Program-made: the position numbers and the translations under genes
DNA from: Pseudomonadota bacterium
GTDB lineage: Bacteria > Pseudomonadota > Gammaproteobacteria > Steroidobacterales > Steroidobacteraceae
Length of the DNA: 46,190 nucleotides
Assembly (NCBI GenBank): GCA_021798335.1
Contig: JAJZMI010000087.1
Span: forward strand, 1-46,190
Direction: 5' to 3'
In this document: positions 1 to 8,978 of the stretch, piece after piece
Layout of the letters: each line of letters opens with the position of its first letter
How positions within the stretch are numbered: position 1 is the first letter of the stretch
The notes under the pieces: model-generated
The model's database searches: none
Seen by the model: only the letters and a program-made list of their open reading frames with translations
Told to the model about the DNA's origin: nothing

Positions 1-1057
1 AGACGCTCGCAATCCGATAGACGACGTCGCTGGCATACTCGTTCAGCGTGTAGTTGATCGACGAGGAGTAATTGGTGCCGCTGCCGTCGTAGTCGACGCC
101 GAGCCCGCCCCCGACGTCGATGTACTGTAGTCCCGCGCCCAGGAGCTTCAGCTCCGCGTACACGTGCGCGAGCTCGTTGATGGCATCCTTGAGCCGGCGA
201 ATGTCCTGCAGCTGGCTGCCCGGATGGCAGTGCACGAGCTGCAGGCAGTCGAGCATGTCGCGTGCCTTCAGCTCGCGCACCAGCTCGAGGATCTCGGTGA
301 TGAACAGGCCGAACTTCGATTTCTCTCCCGTCGAGTCGCGCCACTTGCCCGAGCCCTCGGTTACCAGTTTCACCCGCACGCCGATGCGCGGGCGGATCCG
401 GTACCTCTCGGCGTGCTTGAGAATCAGCGGTAGCTCGTCGTAGTTCTCGACGACCGGGATGATGGTCCGGCCGAGCTTGGTCGCGAGCGTTACTGCCTCG
501 ATGTAACTGTCGTCCTTGAACCCGTTGCACACGATCAAGCGGTCCGGAGCGTTTTCGGTCATCGCCATCACCGCGAGCAGCTCCGGCTTGGAGCCCACCT
601 CCAGCCCGAACCCGAATGCCGCGCCGTAGCGGTACACCTCTTCAACCACCAGGCGCTGTTGATTGACTTTGATCGGAAACACCGCCGCATAGCGGTTGCG
701 ATAATCGTTCTCGGCGATCGCCTGGGCGAACGCATCGTGCAGGTGCTTCAGCCGATGCGCGAGGATGTCCGAGAAGCGCACCACGACGGGCGTGGCGAGC
801 TCGCGCAGCTTCAGCCCCTCGATCACCTCGTAGAGGTCGATGTCGCTGCCGGGTTGCGTATCGGGCCGCACCACTACGTGTCCGGCCGCGTTGATGCCGA
901 AGTAACCCTTGCCCCACTCGTTGACGTGATACAGATCGAGGGAGTCCTCGATGCACCAGGGGGCGGTCGGGTTGTACTGGCGATTGCCGATGCGCTGGGG
1001 GTCTACGGCCACGGCGGTGTTTTCCGTGCGACGAGCGGGAGTGCGTTGCGCCCGCAC
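1..1057 (-). CDS. speA: Biosynthetic arginine decarboxylase, N-terminal part (runs off the left edge)
   Basis: Minus-strand translation reads ...NRQYNPTAPWCIEDSLDLYHVNEWGKGYFGINAAGHVVVRP...FPIKVNQQRLVVEEV...GFGLEVGSKPELLAVMAM...CNGFKDDSYIE...YIDVGGGLGVDYDGSGTNYSSSINYTLNEYASDVVYRI, typical of SpeA. Start codon (GTG near 1057) is uncertain. Confidence 0.9.
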   Translation of the reverse strand, partial: MRAQRTPARRTENTAVAVDPQRIGNRQYNPTAPWCIEDSLDLYHVNEWGKGYFGINAAGHVVVRPDTQPGSDIDLYEVIEGLKLRELATPVVVRFSDILAHRLKHLHDAFAQAIAENDYRNRYAAVFPIKVNQQRLVVEEVYRYGAAFGFGLEVGSKPELLAVMAMTENAPDRLIVCNGFKDDSYIEAVTLATKLGRTIIPVVENYDELPLILKHAERYRIRPRIGVRVKLVTEGSGKWRDSTGEKSKFGLFITEILELVRELKARDMLDCLQLVHCHPGSQLQDIRRLKDAINELAHVYAELKLLGAGLQYIDVGGGLGVDYDGSGTNYSSSINYTLNEYASDVVYRIASV

Positions 1058-1089
1058 GATATCAAAACGGGGCGGCAGCGATAGTCCCG

Positions 1090-1108
1090 CGCCGAAATTT
1101 TTTCGGCG
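1090..1108. other. Perfect stem-loop CGCCGAAA-TTT-TTTCGGCG between the sulfurtransferase gene and speA
   Basis: 8-bp perfect inverted repeat with 3-nt loop in the intergenic gap; possible terminator or processing hairpin, no U-tract follows. Confidence 0.4.
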
Positions 1109-1121
1109 TACCGAGCCGGCC

Positions 1122-1976
1122 TCACCGCGTCACCGGATGGCGCGGATCGCGGATCCACTCGCTCCAGGAGCCGGCGTAGAGGCGCGCGCCGGGCAGTCCC
1201 GCCACGCTCAGGGCAAGCAGGTTGTGGCAGGCGGTCACACCGGAGCCGCACATGCAGATGACCGACGCGGGCGCACGGTCCGCCAGCGCCGCAAGAAAGC
1301 GCCGCCGCAGCCTGGCCGGCGGCAGAAAGCTCCCGCCGTCGAGGTTGTCGGCGAACGGCAGGTTCACTGCCCCGGGGATGTGGCCGGCGAGCGGATCGAG
1401 CGTCTCATTTTCACCCGCGAACCGATCGGCGCCGCGGGCATCGATCAACAGGATCTCGCGCCGCTCGAGCCGGCCGGACGCCACCGCCTGCTCGATCTCC
1501 TCGGTCCGCGCCAGCATGTGCGGGTCGGGCTGCCCGTGGAAGCGGCAGGGCGCGGCGGGGGCGGGTGCGCCGCGCTCGAGCGGCAGACCCTGGGCCTCCC
1601 AGGCCACGAGTCCTCCGTCGAGCACCGCCGCCCGCTCGTGCCCCATCCAGCGCAACAGCCACCACAAGCGCGCGGCATACGCGCCGGGCCCCTGGTCATA
1701 GGCCACCACCTGCGTGTGCGCCCCGATACCCCAGCGCCCGAAGGATTCGGCGAGCGCGGCCGGCAAGGGCAGCGGATGGCGGCCGGTGGCGCTCGAGGGC
1801 GGACTCGACAAATCGCGCTCGAGGTGCGCATAAAGCGCCCCGGGGATGCGCGCCTCGGCGTACGCCTGCTCGCCCCACTGCGGCCGGGTCAGATCGAAGC
1901 GGCAGTCGAGGACCGCGAGGTCGGGCTCGCCCAGCCGTTGCGCGAGCTGCGGCGCGCTGATGAGAGTGTCGAACAT
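1122..1976 (-). CDS. sseA: Thiosulfate/3-mercaptopyruvate sulfurtransferase (two rhodanese domains)
   Basis: MFDTLISAPQLAQRL...VLDCRFDL...IPGALYAHLERDLS...VVAYDQGPGAYAARLWWLLRWMGH...LIDARGADRF...HIPGAVNLPF...CMCGSGVTACHNLLAL...LYAGSWSEWI. Confidence 0.85.
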   Translation of the reverse strand: MFDTLISAPQLAQRLGEPDLAVLDCRFDLTRPQWGEQAYAEARIPGALYAHLERDLSSPPSSATGRHPLPLPAALAESFGRWGIGAHTQVVAYDQGPGAYAARLWWLLRWMGHERAAVLDGGLVAWEAQGLPLERGAPAPAAPCRFHGQPDPHMLARTEEIEQAVASGRLERREILLIDARGADRFAGENETLDPLAGHIPGAVNLPFADNLDGGSFLPPARLRRRFLAALADRAPASVICMCGSGVTACHNLLALSVAGLPGARLYAGSWSEWIRDPRHPVTR

Positions 1977-2092
1977 GTGCCTGCCACCATTCTATGCCGC
2001 GAGCGCCGCATGGGATCGGCGCACAATCAGTAATAATCGCTCCGGGGGCGAACCCGGTACAATTCCTGGCGCAAAATCACCTAGAGGGGCTC

Positions 2093-2758
2093 ATGGCGAT
2101 CGAGGTCTACTGGGGCAGCGGGAGTCCGTATGCATGGCGGGTGCTGCTGGCGCTCGAGCACAAGGGGCTACCGTACACCGCGCATCTGTTGCAGTTTTCC
2201 AAGCAGGAGCACAAATCCCCGCACCTGCTGCAGATGAACCCCCGCGGCCGCGTGCCGGTGCTCAAGGACGGCGAGTACGTGTGCTTCGAGTCGCTCGCCA
2301 TCCTCTACTACCTCGACCGGAAATATCCCCATCCGCCGATCTTCGGGACGACGCCCGAGGAAGGCGGCACGATCATGCGGGTGATCAGCGAGTACCAATG
2401 CTACATCGAGCCGCACCTGCGCACGATCACCCACGCGGTGTTTTCCGGCGGCGTCGATCTGCGCGCCGATGAGATCACCCGGGCGATGCACGTGGTGGCC
2501 AGTGAGGCGCGCACCATCGAAGGGCGGCTCTCGAAGTCCGATTGGGTCGTCGGCGAGCGTTGCTCCGCGCTCGACATGGTCATTTTCCCGGGCATTCAGC
2601 TGTTGAGGCGCGCGCTCGAGCGCCCGGCGGCGCGCGAACTCGCCTCGCGCTTCCTGCCCGTGGAGGTCAACTATCCGGCGCTCGGGCGCTGGCTGGCGCG
2701 CATAGAGGCTCTGCCCGGCTACGAGCGCACCTATCCGCCGCACTGGCGCGCGAGCTAG
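2093..2758 (+). CDS. Glutathione S-transferase family protein
   Basis: MAIEVYWGSGSPYAWRVLLALEHKGLPYTAHLLQFSKQEHKSPHLLQMNPRGRVPVLKDGEYVCFESLAILYYLDRKYP; GST N-terminal thioredoxin fold motif. SD-like gaggggc upstream of ATG 2093. Confidence 0.85.
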   Translation: MAIEVYWGSGSPYAWRVLLALEHKGLPYTAHLLQFSKQEHKSPHLLQMNPRGRVPVLKDGEYVCFESLAILYYLDRKYPHPPIFGTTPEEGGTIMRVISEYQCYIEPHLRTITHAVFSGGVDLRADEITRAMHVVASEARTIEGRLSKSDWVVGERCSALDMVIFPGIQLLRRALERPAARELASRFLPVEVNYPALGRWLARIEALPGYERTYPPHWRAS

Positions 2759-2873
2759 GCGCGGCGTTTCACCTGCCGGCGGGCTTTGATACTCTGGCTC
2801 GCGCCCGCGCGGCGGGCAGGTCGGCGCCGTGGGCTGCGGCACCGGGCGATCACTTCCGAGATTCGTGAGCGAG

Positions 2874-4295
2874 ATGAGCGAACACAAGATCCACGTCGAA
2901 TTTCCCGGTCGAATCATCCTGGTTGGCTTCGGCAGCATCGGACAGGGCGTTCTGCCGCTACTGCTGCGCCACCTCGGTGTGCGCGCCGAGCGCATGACCA
3001 TCGTGACAGCCGAGGACACCGGCGGCGCGGAGGCGGCGCAGCTCGGCGTACGCGTCATTCACGAGGCGCTCACGCGCGAGAGCTACCGGCGGGTTCTCGG
3101 CCCGCTGCTCGGCCGCGGCGACTTCCTGGTGAACGTTTCGGTGAACGTCTCGAGCCTGGCGCTGGTGAAGTTGTGCTGGGAGAAGGGCTCGATGTACCTC
3201 GATACGTGTATCGAGCCCTGGCCCGGGGGTTACACGGATCCGACGCTGCCGGCCGGGCGCCGTACCAACTATGCGCTGCGCGAGGAAGCCCTCGCGCTGC
3301 GCCAGGGGAACGAGCGCGCCCCTACCGCGGTGCTGACGCACGGCGCCAACCCGGGTCTCGTGTCGCACTTCGTCAAGCAGGCGCTGCTCGATATCGCCGC
3401 CGACACCGGGGTCGAGGCCGGCTCGCCCGCCTCGCGCGCCGAGTGGGCCGCGCTTGCGCGCGAGCTCGGTGTGCGCACCATCCACATCGCCGAGCGCGAC
3501 ACGCAGGCCGCCAACACACCGAAGCAGCCGGGGGAGTTCGTCAATACCTGGTCCGTCGACGGGTTCGTGAGCGAGGGCTCGCAGCCGAGCGAGATCGGCT
3601 GGGGCACCCACGAGCGCAACTTCCCGCGCGATGGCAAGCGGCACGAATCCGGCTCCCAGGCCGCGATTTATCTGCTGCAGCCGGGAGCCGGCACTCGCGT
3701 GCGCACCTGGACGCCGCTGGCCGGATCCTTCCACGGATTCTGCATCACGCACGCCGAGTCGATCTCGATCGCGGACTACCTCACGGTGCGCGAGGGCTCG
3801 CAGGTGCTCTACCGCCCGACCGTGCACTATGCGTATCACCCGTGCGACGCGGCAGTGATGTCCATTCACGAATTCGCCGGCCGCAACTATCTGCAGCAGG
3901 AGCGCCAGCGCCTGCTGCGCGAGGAGATCACCACCGGGATCGACGAGCTCGGCGTGCTGCTCGCCGGACACGGCAAGAACGCGTACTGGTATGGCTCGCA
4001 GCTCTCGATCGAGGAGGCGCGAAGGCTGGCGCCGTGGAACAACGCCACCAGTCTGCAGGTCACCGCGGCAGTGCTCTCGGGCGTGGTGTGGGCGATCGAA
4101 AACCCCAACCGCGGCATCGTCGAGCCCGACGAGATGGATTTCCGGCGCAACCTGGAGATCTGCCGGCCCTATCTGGGGCCCCTGGTCGGCCGCTACAGTG
4201 ACTGGACGCCCCTGCATGAGCGCGGCCGGCTCTTTCCCGAGGACATCGATGTCGCTGATCCGTGGCAGTTCAAGAACGTGCGGGTGACCTGGTAG
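2874..4295 (+). CDS. hss: Homospermidine synthase
   Basis: IILVGFGSIGQGVLPLLLRHL...VNVSVNVSSLALVKLCWEKGSMYLDTCIEPWPGGY...THGANPGLVSHFVKQALLDIA...ENPNRGIVEPDEMDFRRNLEICRPYLGP. Confidence 0.88.
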   Translation: MSEHKIHVEFPGRIILVGFGSIGQGVLPLLLRHLGVRAERMTIVTAEDTGGAEAAQLGVRVIHEALTRESYRRVLGPLLGRGDFLVNVSVNVSSLALVKLCWEKGSMYLDTCIEPWPGGYTDPTLPAGRRTNYALREEALALRQGNERAPTAVLTHGANPGLVSHFVKQALLDIAADTGVEAGSPASRAEWAALARELGVRTIHIAERDTQAANTPKQPGEFVNTWSVDGFVSEGSQPSEIGWGTHERNFPRDGKRHESGSQAAIYLLQPGAGTRVRTWTPLAGSFHGFCITHAESISIADYLTVREGSQVLYRPTVHYAYHPCDAAVMSIHEFAGRNYLQQERQRLLREEITTGIDELGVLLAGHGKNAYWYGSQLSIEEARRLAPWNNATSLQVTAAVLSGVVWAIENPNRGIVEPDEMDFRRNLEICRPYLGPLVGRYSDWTPLHERGRLFPEDIDVADPWQFKNVRVTW

Positions 4296-4451
4296 GGCCA
4301 ATACCGCGCCGCGGGCGTCCGGGATGCCGCAGGCACGCGGTGCGGCCGCGCATCCCTCCCGGAACGCCGGCCGGGAAGCCCCGGGCAGGCTCGATCGCCG
4401 GTTTGCGGCTGCGGTGTCGGCGGGAGAGAGCCGCGCGGTGGCCGCGTTCCC

Positions 4452-4967
4452 TCAATGAGACGGGTCAGCGGCGTATTCGATCTCGACGATGACGAAGCGG
4501 CGCAGGCCGCCTGGCAGCTGCACGCTCACCTGCTCCTCGAGCCGCCTGCCGAGCAGCGCGCGACCGAGCGGGGAATCCATGCTGATGTAGCCGGGCTCAC
4601 GGTCGATTTCGTCAGGCCCGACGATACGGTAGCGCGCGTCGTGTCCATCCTCGAGCGTCTCGAGCGTGACCCAGGCGCCGAAGTAGACCCGCTGCGGGTC
4701 GGCAGGCGGCTGATTGACCACCACGAGGATCTCCAGGCGCTTGCGCAGGTCGCGCACCCGGCGGTCGATCTCGCGCAAGCGGCGCTTGCCATAGGTGTAT
4801 TCCGCGTTTTCGGAGCGATCGCCCTGGGCGGCCGCCTCGGCCACCGCCCGGGTCACCTGCGGGCGCTCGCTGCGCCAGAGCCTCTCCAGCTCCTCGCGCA
4901 GCCGGGCGGCGCCCTCGGGGGTGATGTAGGGGGATGAGGGCGGTTGCGGCGGGCGGTATCGGCTCAT
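4452..4967 (-). CDS. greB: Transcription elongation factor GreB
   Basis: [66 protein letters not shown]...[20 protein letters not shown] extends upstream to 4985 (MTRPQR), start chosen at MSRYRPPQ. Confidence 0.9.
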   Translation of the reverse strand: MSRYRPPQPPSSPYITPEGAARLREELERLWRSERPQVTRAVAEAAAQGDRSENAEYTYGKRRLREIDRRVRDLRKRLEILVVVNQPPADPQRVYFGAWVTLETLEDGHDARYRIVGPDEIDREPGYISMDSPLGRALLGRRLEEQVSVQLPGGLRRFVIVEIEYAADPSH

Positions 4968-5087
4968 GCGCTGGGGACGGGTCACGGGGCCGCCTGAGCG
5001 CGCGCCCGGGCCACATAGTGCCAGAGGGCGGACATTCTGCGTACCGCTTCACGGTGGGGACTGTCGCCATCGACCTACACTGACCCC

Positions 5088-5291
5088 GTGGCGGCCAAGT
5101 ACTACACGCATTTCTTGACCGGCGGCGCGGGAGCCGAGCCGGTGGCCGCGCATGAATGGAGCGGGGTGGTCGAGCTGCGTGAGCCGCTGCGGGACCGGCG
5201 CGAGCTCGGCGAATTGCGCGTGTTGCTGGCGGTCAATTTCAATCTGGACTCGGAGGACATACGGATTCTTCATTGGGCGCGCCTTCACTGA
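5088..5291 (+). CDS. Small hypothetical protein (67 aa)
   Basis: MAAKYYTHFLTGGAGAEPVAAHEWSGVVELREPLRDRRELGELRVLLAVNFNLDSEDIRILHWARLH; GTG start 6 nt after TACACT; followed by a strong intrinsic terminator. Confidence 0.55.
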   Translation: MAAKYYTHFLTGGAGAEPVAAHEWSGVVELREPLRDRRELGELRVLLAVNFNLDSEDIRILHWARLH

Positions 5292-5337
5292 GTCCCCCTG
5301 TGGGCGGACTGCCCCCTCGCGGAAAGTCCGCTTTATA

Positions 5338-5370
5338 GCCCCGGTCCGTGCAGGATCGGGGCATTTTTAT
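5338..5370 (+). terminator. Intrinsic terminator downstream of the 67-aa ORF
   Basis: GCCCCGGTCC-GTGCA-GGATCGGGGC (10-bp stem with one G-U pair) followed by ATTTTTAT. Confidence 0.85.
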
Positions 5371-5415
5371 GTCCGCCCCGACCCCGTGCCCCGGCGACCT
5401 GTCATAATGTGATTC

Positions 5416-6639
5416 ATGAAGCGCGCCAACATCAGAGTCATCTTCGCGGTCTGTCTGTCCGTCGCCGGGCTTGCGGGCGCTCCGTGCCCGCGGGCCGCCG
5501 CCGCCCCCGCCGCTTTGCCGGTACCGGTCCAGACCGAGCGGTTCGTGCTCGCGCCGGGACAGGAGATGATCGGCCGCGTGCAGATCGTGCGGATCAAACC
5601 GCACCAGGTCCTCGCCGACATCGCCCGCCTGTTCGATGTCGGCTACGACTCGATCAAGCGCGCCAATCCCAAGGTCAACCCGTGGCTCGCTCCGGTGGGC
5701 ACGCGCGTGATCGTGCCGACGCAGTTCATCCTCCCGGATGCGCCACACGTGGGTATCGTGGTCGATATCGCCGCGATGCGGCTGTTCTACTACCCGCCGC
5801 ACGCGCCGGGGCGGCCGCAAGTCGTCATCACGCATCCGGTCGGGATCGGCAGGCTCGGCCACCCCACGCCGACGATGGTGACACGCGTCACCTGGCACCA
5901 GGCGCATCCCGCGTGGATCGTGCCGCGCTCGATCCTCGCCTCGCATGCCCGCCGCGGCACGCCGCTCCCGCGGGTGGTCGCGGCCGGTCCGGACAACCCG
6001 CTCGGCAACTACGCACTGCACCTGAGTTATCCGGAGATCCTCATTCACGGTACCGACAGACCGGCCGGAGTCGGACGGCGCGTCAGCCACGGCTGCATTC
6101 ACCTGTACCCGGAGGACATCCGACAGCTCTTCAAGATGGTGCCGAACGGCACGCCGGTGCGTGTCGTCAATCAGCCGTTCCTGTTCGCCTGGCAGAACGG
6201 GCGCCTGTACATGCAGGCCTACGGTGCGTTGCAGGATGACAAGCGGCCGTGGAAGACGGACCCCACGCTGCTGAGGCGCATGTTGCCCCGCCGGTGGGTC
6301 ACCGACCTCACGCGCTCGGACGAGAAGATCGATTGGACGCGGGTGCGGCGCCTGGTGGACGATCCCAGGGTCGTGCCGCTGCCGGTTTCGGGCCGGGGCC
6401 CGGTGCCCGGGGGAATGGTGGCGACCCTGGTGCAAAACCGTCTGCCCCTGGGGTCGGCGTGGAATGGCCGGACGCATCTGCCGCTCACGACCGCCCAATT
6501 CGACAAGGTTCTGAACCAGATCCGTTCGAGGGCGACGCCGAAGGACCCCGCGGCCGCCGATCCTCCCGGAGCCGCGCTCACCGGCAAGGTGTCCGCGCGG
6601 CGCGCCGTCCAGAGGCTCCGGTCACACCGGGCGCTGTGA
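5416..6639 (+). CDS. L,D-transpeptidase (YkuD/ErfK family) with signal peptide and LysM-like segment
   Basis: N-terminal signal peptide; LFDVGYDSIKRANPKVNPWLAPVGTRVIVPTQ (LysM-like); catalytic region ILIHGTD...GRRVSHGCIHLYPEDIRQLF. Confidence 0.88.
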   Translation: MKRANIRVIFAVCLSVAGLAGAPCPRAAAAPAALPVPVQTERFVLAPGQEMIGRVQIVRIKPHQVLADIARLFDVGYDSIKRANPKVNPWLAPVGTRVIVPTQFILPDAPHVGIVVDIAAMRLFYYPPHAPGRPQVVITHPVGIGRLGHPTPTMVTRVTWHQAHPAWIVPRSILASHARRGTPLPRVVAAGPDNPLGNYALHLSYPEILIHGTDRPAGVGRRVSHGCIHLYPEDIRQLFKMVPNGTPVRVVNQPFLFAWQNGRLYMQAYGALQDDKRPWKTDPTLLRRMLPRRWVTDLTRSDEKIDWTRVRRLVDDPRVVPLPVSGRGPVPGGMVATLVQNRLPLGSAWNGRTHLPLTTAQFDKVLNQIRSRATPKDPAAADPPGAALTGKVSARRAVQRLRSHRAL

Positions 6640-6708
6640 GGCTCCGCACGGCGGCTCTTGTGTTACAGTCGCGGGGTATCGAAAAGAACAACATTGGGGC
6701 GACACATC

Positions 6709-8295
6709 GTGGCTGAGGGCGGTCCGAGCTTCTCCCTCGAGTACGACGAGACTGAGCCGGCGGCCGCGTATCGCCCGCCGGTGACCGCCTTCGTCGGCCG
6801 CACCCTCAAGGGGCCGCTCAACCGAGCGGTGCCGGTGGCGAGCTTCACCGAGTTTCAGCAGATCTTCGGCGGCTTGTGGCAGCCCTCGAGCCTGTCGTAC
6901 GCCATCGAGCAGTTCTTCGCCAGCGGTGGCGGCCAGGCTCTGGTGGTGCGCGTCGCCAACGGTGGGCATGCGCCGACCGTGACTCTGCCGGCGGGCGCCG
7001 AGGTGTTGCGGCTGATGGGCCTGCAGCCGGGCTCGCGGGAGTACCTGCGGGCGTCCGTGGATTACGATGGGATCGCCGAGAGCGAAGGGCTGTTCAATCT
7101 TGTGCTGCAGCGGGTGCGTGCAGCCGGCTCCGAGCGGGTGGAGGACCAGGAGATATTCCGCCGGGTCTCGCTGCAGCCGGACTGCGAGCGGTTCATCGTC
7201 ACTGTGCTGCAGCGCTCGCAGCTGGCGCGAGCGGTTGCTCCGCTGCCGCAACGCCGCCCGGACCGCACGGGGCCGGGGGCAGGCGGATTCTCGGTCGGCT
7301 ACGTCGCGTCGAATTCCGATGGCGATGACGGCGGGCCCCTCACGGACTACGACGTGATCGGATCGGCGGCCGATGGCACGGGATTGTTCGCGCTGCGCAC
7401 CGAGGTTTTCGATTTCCTCTGTATTCCGCCGCTCTCCCGCGAGCAAGACGTCGGTCTCGGTACCCTGCTGGTCGCGGCGCGTCTGTGCCGCGAGTGTCAT
7501 GCGTTGCTGATCGTCGATCCGCCGAGCGACTGGACCTGCCCGCAGGAGGCGATCGAGGCGATGCGCAACTGGCCATTCCGCAGTGACCACGCCGTCCTGT
7601 ACTACCCCAGGTTGCGCGCCTTCGACCGGCTGCGCGGCCGGCACGAGACCTTCGCCTGCTGCGGTGCAGCCGCGGGCTTGCTCGCGCGCGCCGAGGCGTA
7701 CCGGCCGCTCGGGAGCCGCGATGACGAGGCGGTGCTGCGCGCCGGGCTGCTGCCGGCGGTCGAAGTCTCGCCGGCGCAGCGCGTGCGGCTCGCCCAGGCG
7801 GGTATCAACACTCTGGTGGCGGTCCGTTCCCCCGATATTCCGCCGGTGAGCGCGCGTACGCTCGCCACGGGCGGCAGCGGCTCGCCCGACTGGAGATTCC
7901 TCTCCGCCCGGCGTCTGGCGCTGCGCATCGCGGCCAGTGTCGAGCGCGGGACGCGTTGGATGCTGTTCGAGCAGAATGCGCCCGTCACCTGGGCACGCGG
8001 CCGCTCGCTCGTGGATGCCTATCTGGCGCGATTCGCGGCCGAGGGCGCGTTTGCCGGCGCCTCGGCGCAGGAGCGCTACTTCGTCGTATGCGACGAGCGC
8101 GTCAACCAGCCCGATTCGGTTGCCTTGGGCCGAGTCAACCTTCTGTTCGGCATCGCCGCGCGGCGTGCCGGGGAGTTCGACACCTGGCTGGTCAGCCACC
8201 AGCCGGCCGCCAGCCGTGCCCGGCCGGTCTCGGTCAACCGCCTGGCGACCCGCCCGTCGCGCGAGCAGCCCGCCGAGGCGGTGATGGGTCACTAG
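6709..8295 (+). CDS. Contractile phage tail-sheath-like protein (solitary)
   Basis: N-term RPPVTAFVGRTLKGPLNRAVPVASFTEFQQIFGG...LSYAIEQFFASGGGQALVVRVANG; C-term PPVSARTLATGGSGSPDWRFLSARRLALRIAASVERGTRWMLFEQNAPVTWARGRSLVDAYLARFAAEGAFAGASAQERYFVVCDERVN, matching the tail sheath family layout (gp18-like). Start GTG 6709 preferred over the TTG at 6658. Confidence 0.82.
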   Translation: MAEGGPSFSLEYDETEPAAAYRPPVTAFVGRTLKGPLNRAVPVASFTEFQQIFGGLWQPSSLSYAIEQFFASGGGQALVVRVANGGHAPTVTLPAGAEVLRLMGLQPGSREYLRASVDYDGIAESEGLFNLVLQRVRAAGSERVEDQEIFRRVSLQPDCERFIVTVLQRSQLARAVAPLPQRRPDRTGPGAGGFSVGYVASNSDGDDGGPLTDYDVIGSAADGTGLFALRTEVFDFLCIPPLSREQDVGLGTLLVAARLCRECHALLIVDPPSDWTCPQEAIEAMRNWPFRSDHAVLYYPRLRAFDRLRGRHETFACCGAAAGLLARAEAYRPLGSRDDEAVLRAGLLPAVEVSPAQRVRLAQAGINTLVAVRSPDIPPVSARTLATGGSGSPDWRFLSARRLALRIAASVERGTRWMLFEQNAPVTWARGRSLVDAYLARFAAEGAFAGASAQERYFVVCDERVNQPDSVALGRVNLLFGIAARRAGEFDTWLVSHQPAASRARPVSVNRLATRPSREQPAEAVMGH

Positions 8296-8347
8296 CGGCT
8301 TGCCGAGGACTATGGCTTAGACCGCGTTTTGCCGGCATCATTGTGCG

Positions 8348-8926
8348 ATGAGTGATGCAGTGCCTTCGGCCGAGGAGCACCGCGGCGCGCCGGTCGCGAG
8401 TGTCCCGCAGCGGCACGTCGTGTTTTCGCATGGCCAGGCGAGCGGACCGTGGGGGCGCAAGATCACCGCGCTCGCCGAAGTGGCCCGCGGCGAAGGATAC
8501 GAGGTCCATTCGGTCGATTACCGCGGGCTGGATGCGCCCCGGGAGCGCATCGCCCGGCTTGCCGAGTACTGCAAGGAACTGAGCGGGGAGCTGGTGCTGG
8601 CCGGCTCGAGTCTCGGCGGCTACGTGACCGTAGCCAGCGCCTCGGTCCTGCACGCGCGTGGCGTCTTTCTGATGGCGCCGGCGCTGTATTTCTCGGATCT
8701 GCCGCCGCTGCGCTCCGGCATCGTCGATTGTCCCGCGGCGGTGGTGCACGGCTGGGGCGACCAAGTCGTGCCTTACGAGCACAGCGTGCGATTCGCTCAG
8801 GGCTCGCGCGCCGCGCTGCACCTGCTCGACAGCGATCACAATCTGCACAACCAGATTCGCTACCTCCAGAATCTATTCGAGTACTTCCTCATTGCGCTCG
8901 ATCTGCCCGCGCCGGGCCGCGAATAA
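8348..8926 (+). CDS. Small alpha/beta hydrolase
   Basis: VVFSHGQASGPWGRKITALAE...LVLAGSSLGGYVTVASA...VVHGWGDQVVPYEHSVRFAQ...LLDSDHNLHNQI; nucleophile elbow GSSLGG. Confidence 0.8.
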   Translation: MSDAVPSAEEHRGAPVASVPQRHVVFSHGQASGPWGRKITALAEVARGEGYEVHSVDYRGLDAPRERIARLAEYCKELSGELVLAGSSLGGYVTVASASVLHARGVFLMAPALYFSDLPPLRSGIVDCPAAVVHGWGDQVVPYEHSVRFAQGSRAALHLLDSDHNLHNQIRYLQNLFEYFLIALDLPAPGRE

Positions 8927-8978
8927 GACCCGCAAGGGATCGGGGTAACCGGCGCCGGGTCCTGGCGCTGACGATCGC

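Noticed and set aside
2786-4201. 471-aa plus-strand ORF overlapping homospermidine synthase
   Set aside because: Out-of-frame Arg/Ala-rich ORF; the 2874-4295 frame clearly encodes Hss.
6622-8292. 556-aa minus-strand ORF antisense to the tail-sheath gene
   Set aside because: Shadow ORF with Arg/Gln-rich composition and no motifs; plus-strand frame matches a known family.
6658-8295. Prophage or eCIS/T6SS island around the sheath gene
   Set aside because: No other phage, eCIS or T6SS structural gene recognised in the flanking genes, so only a solitary sheath is claimed.
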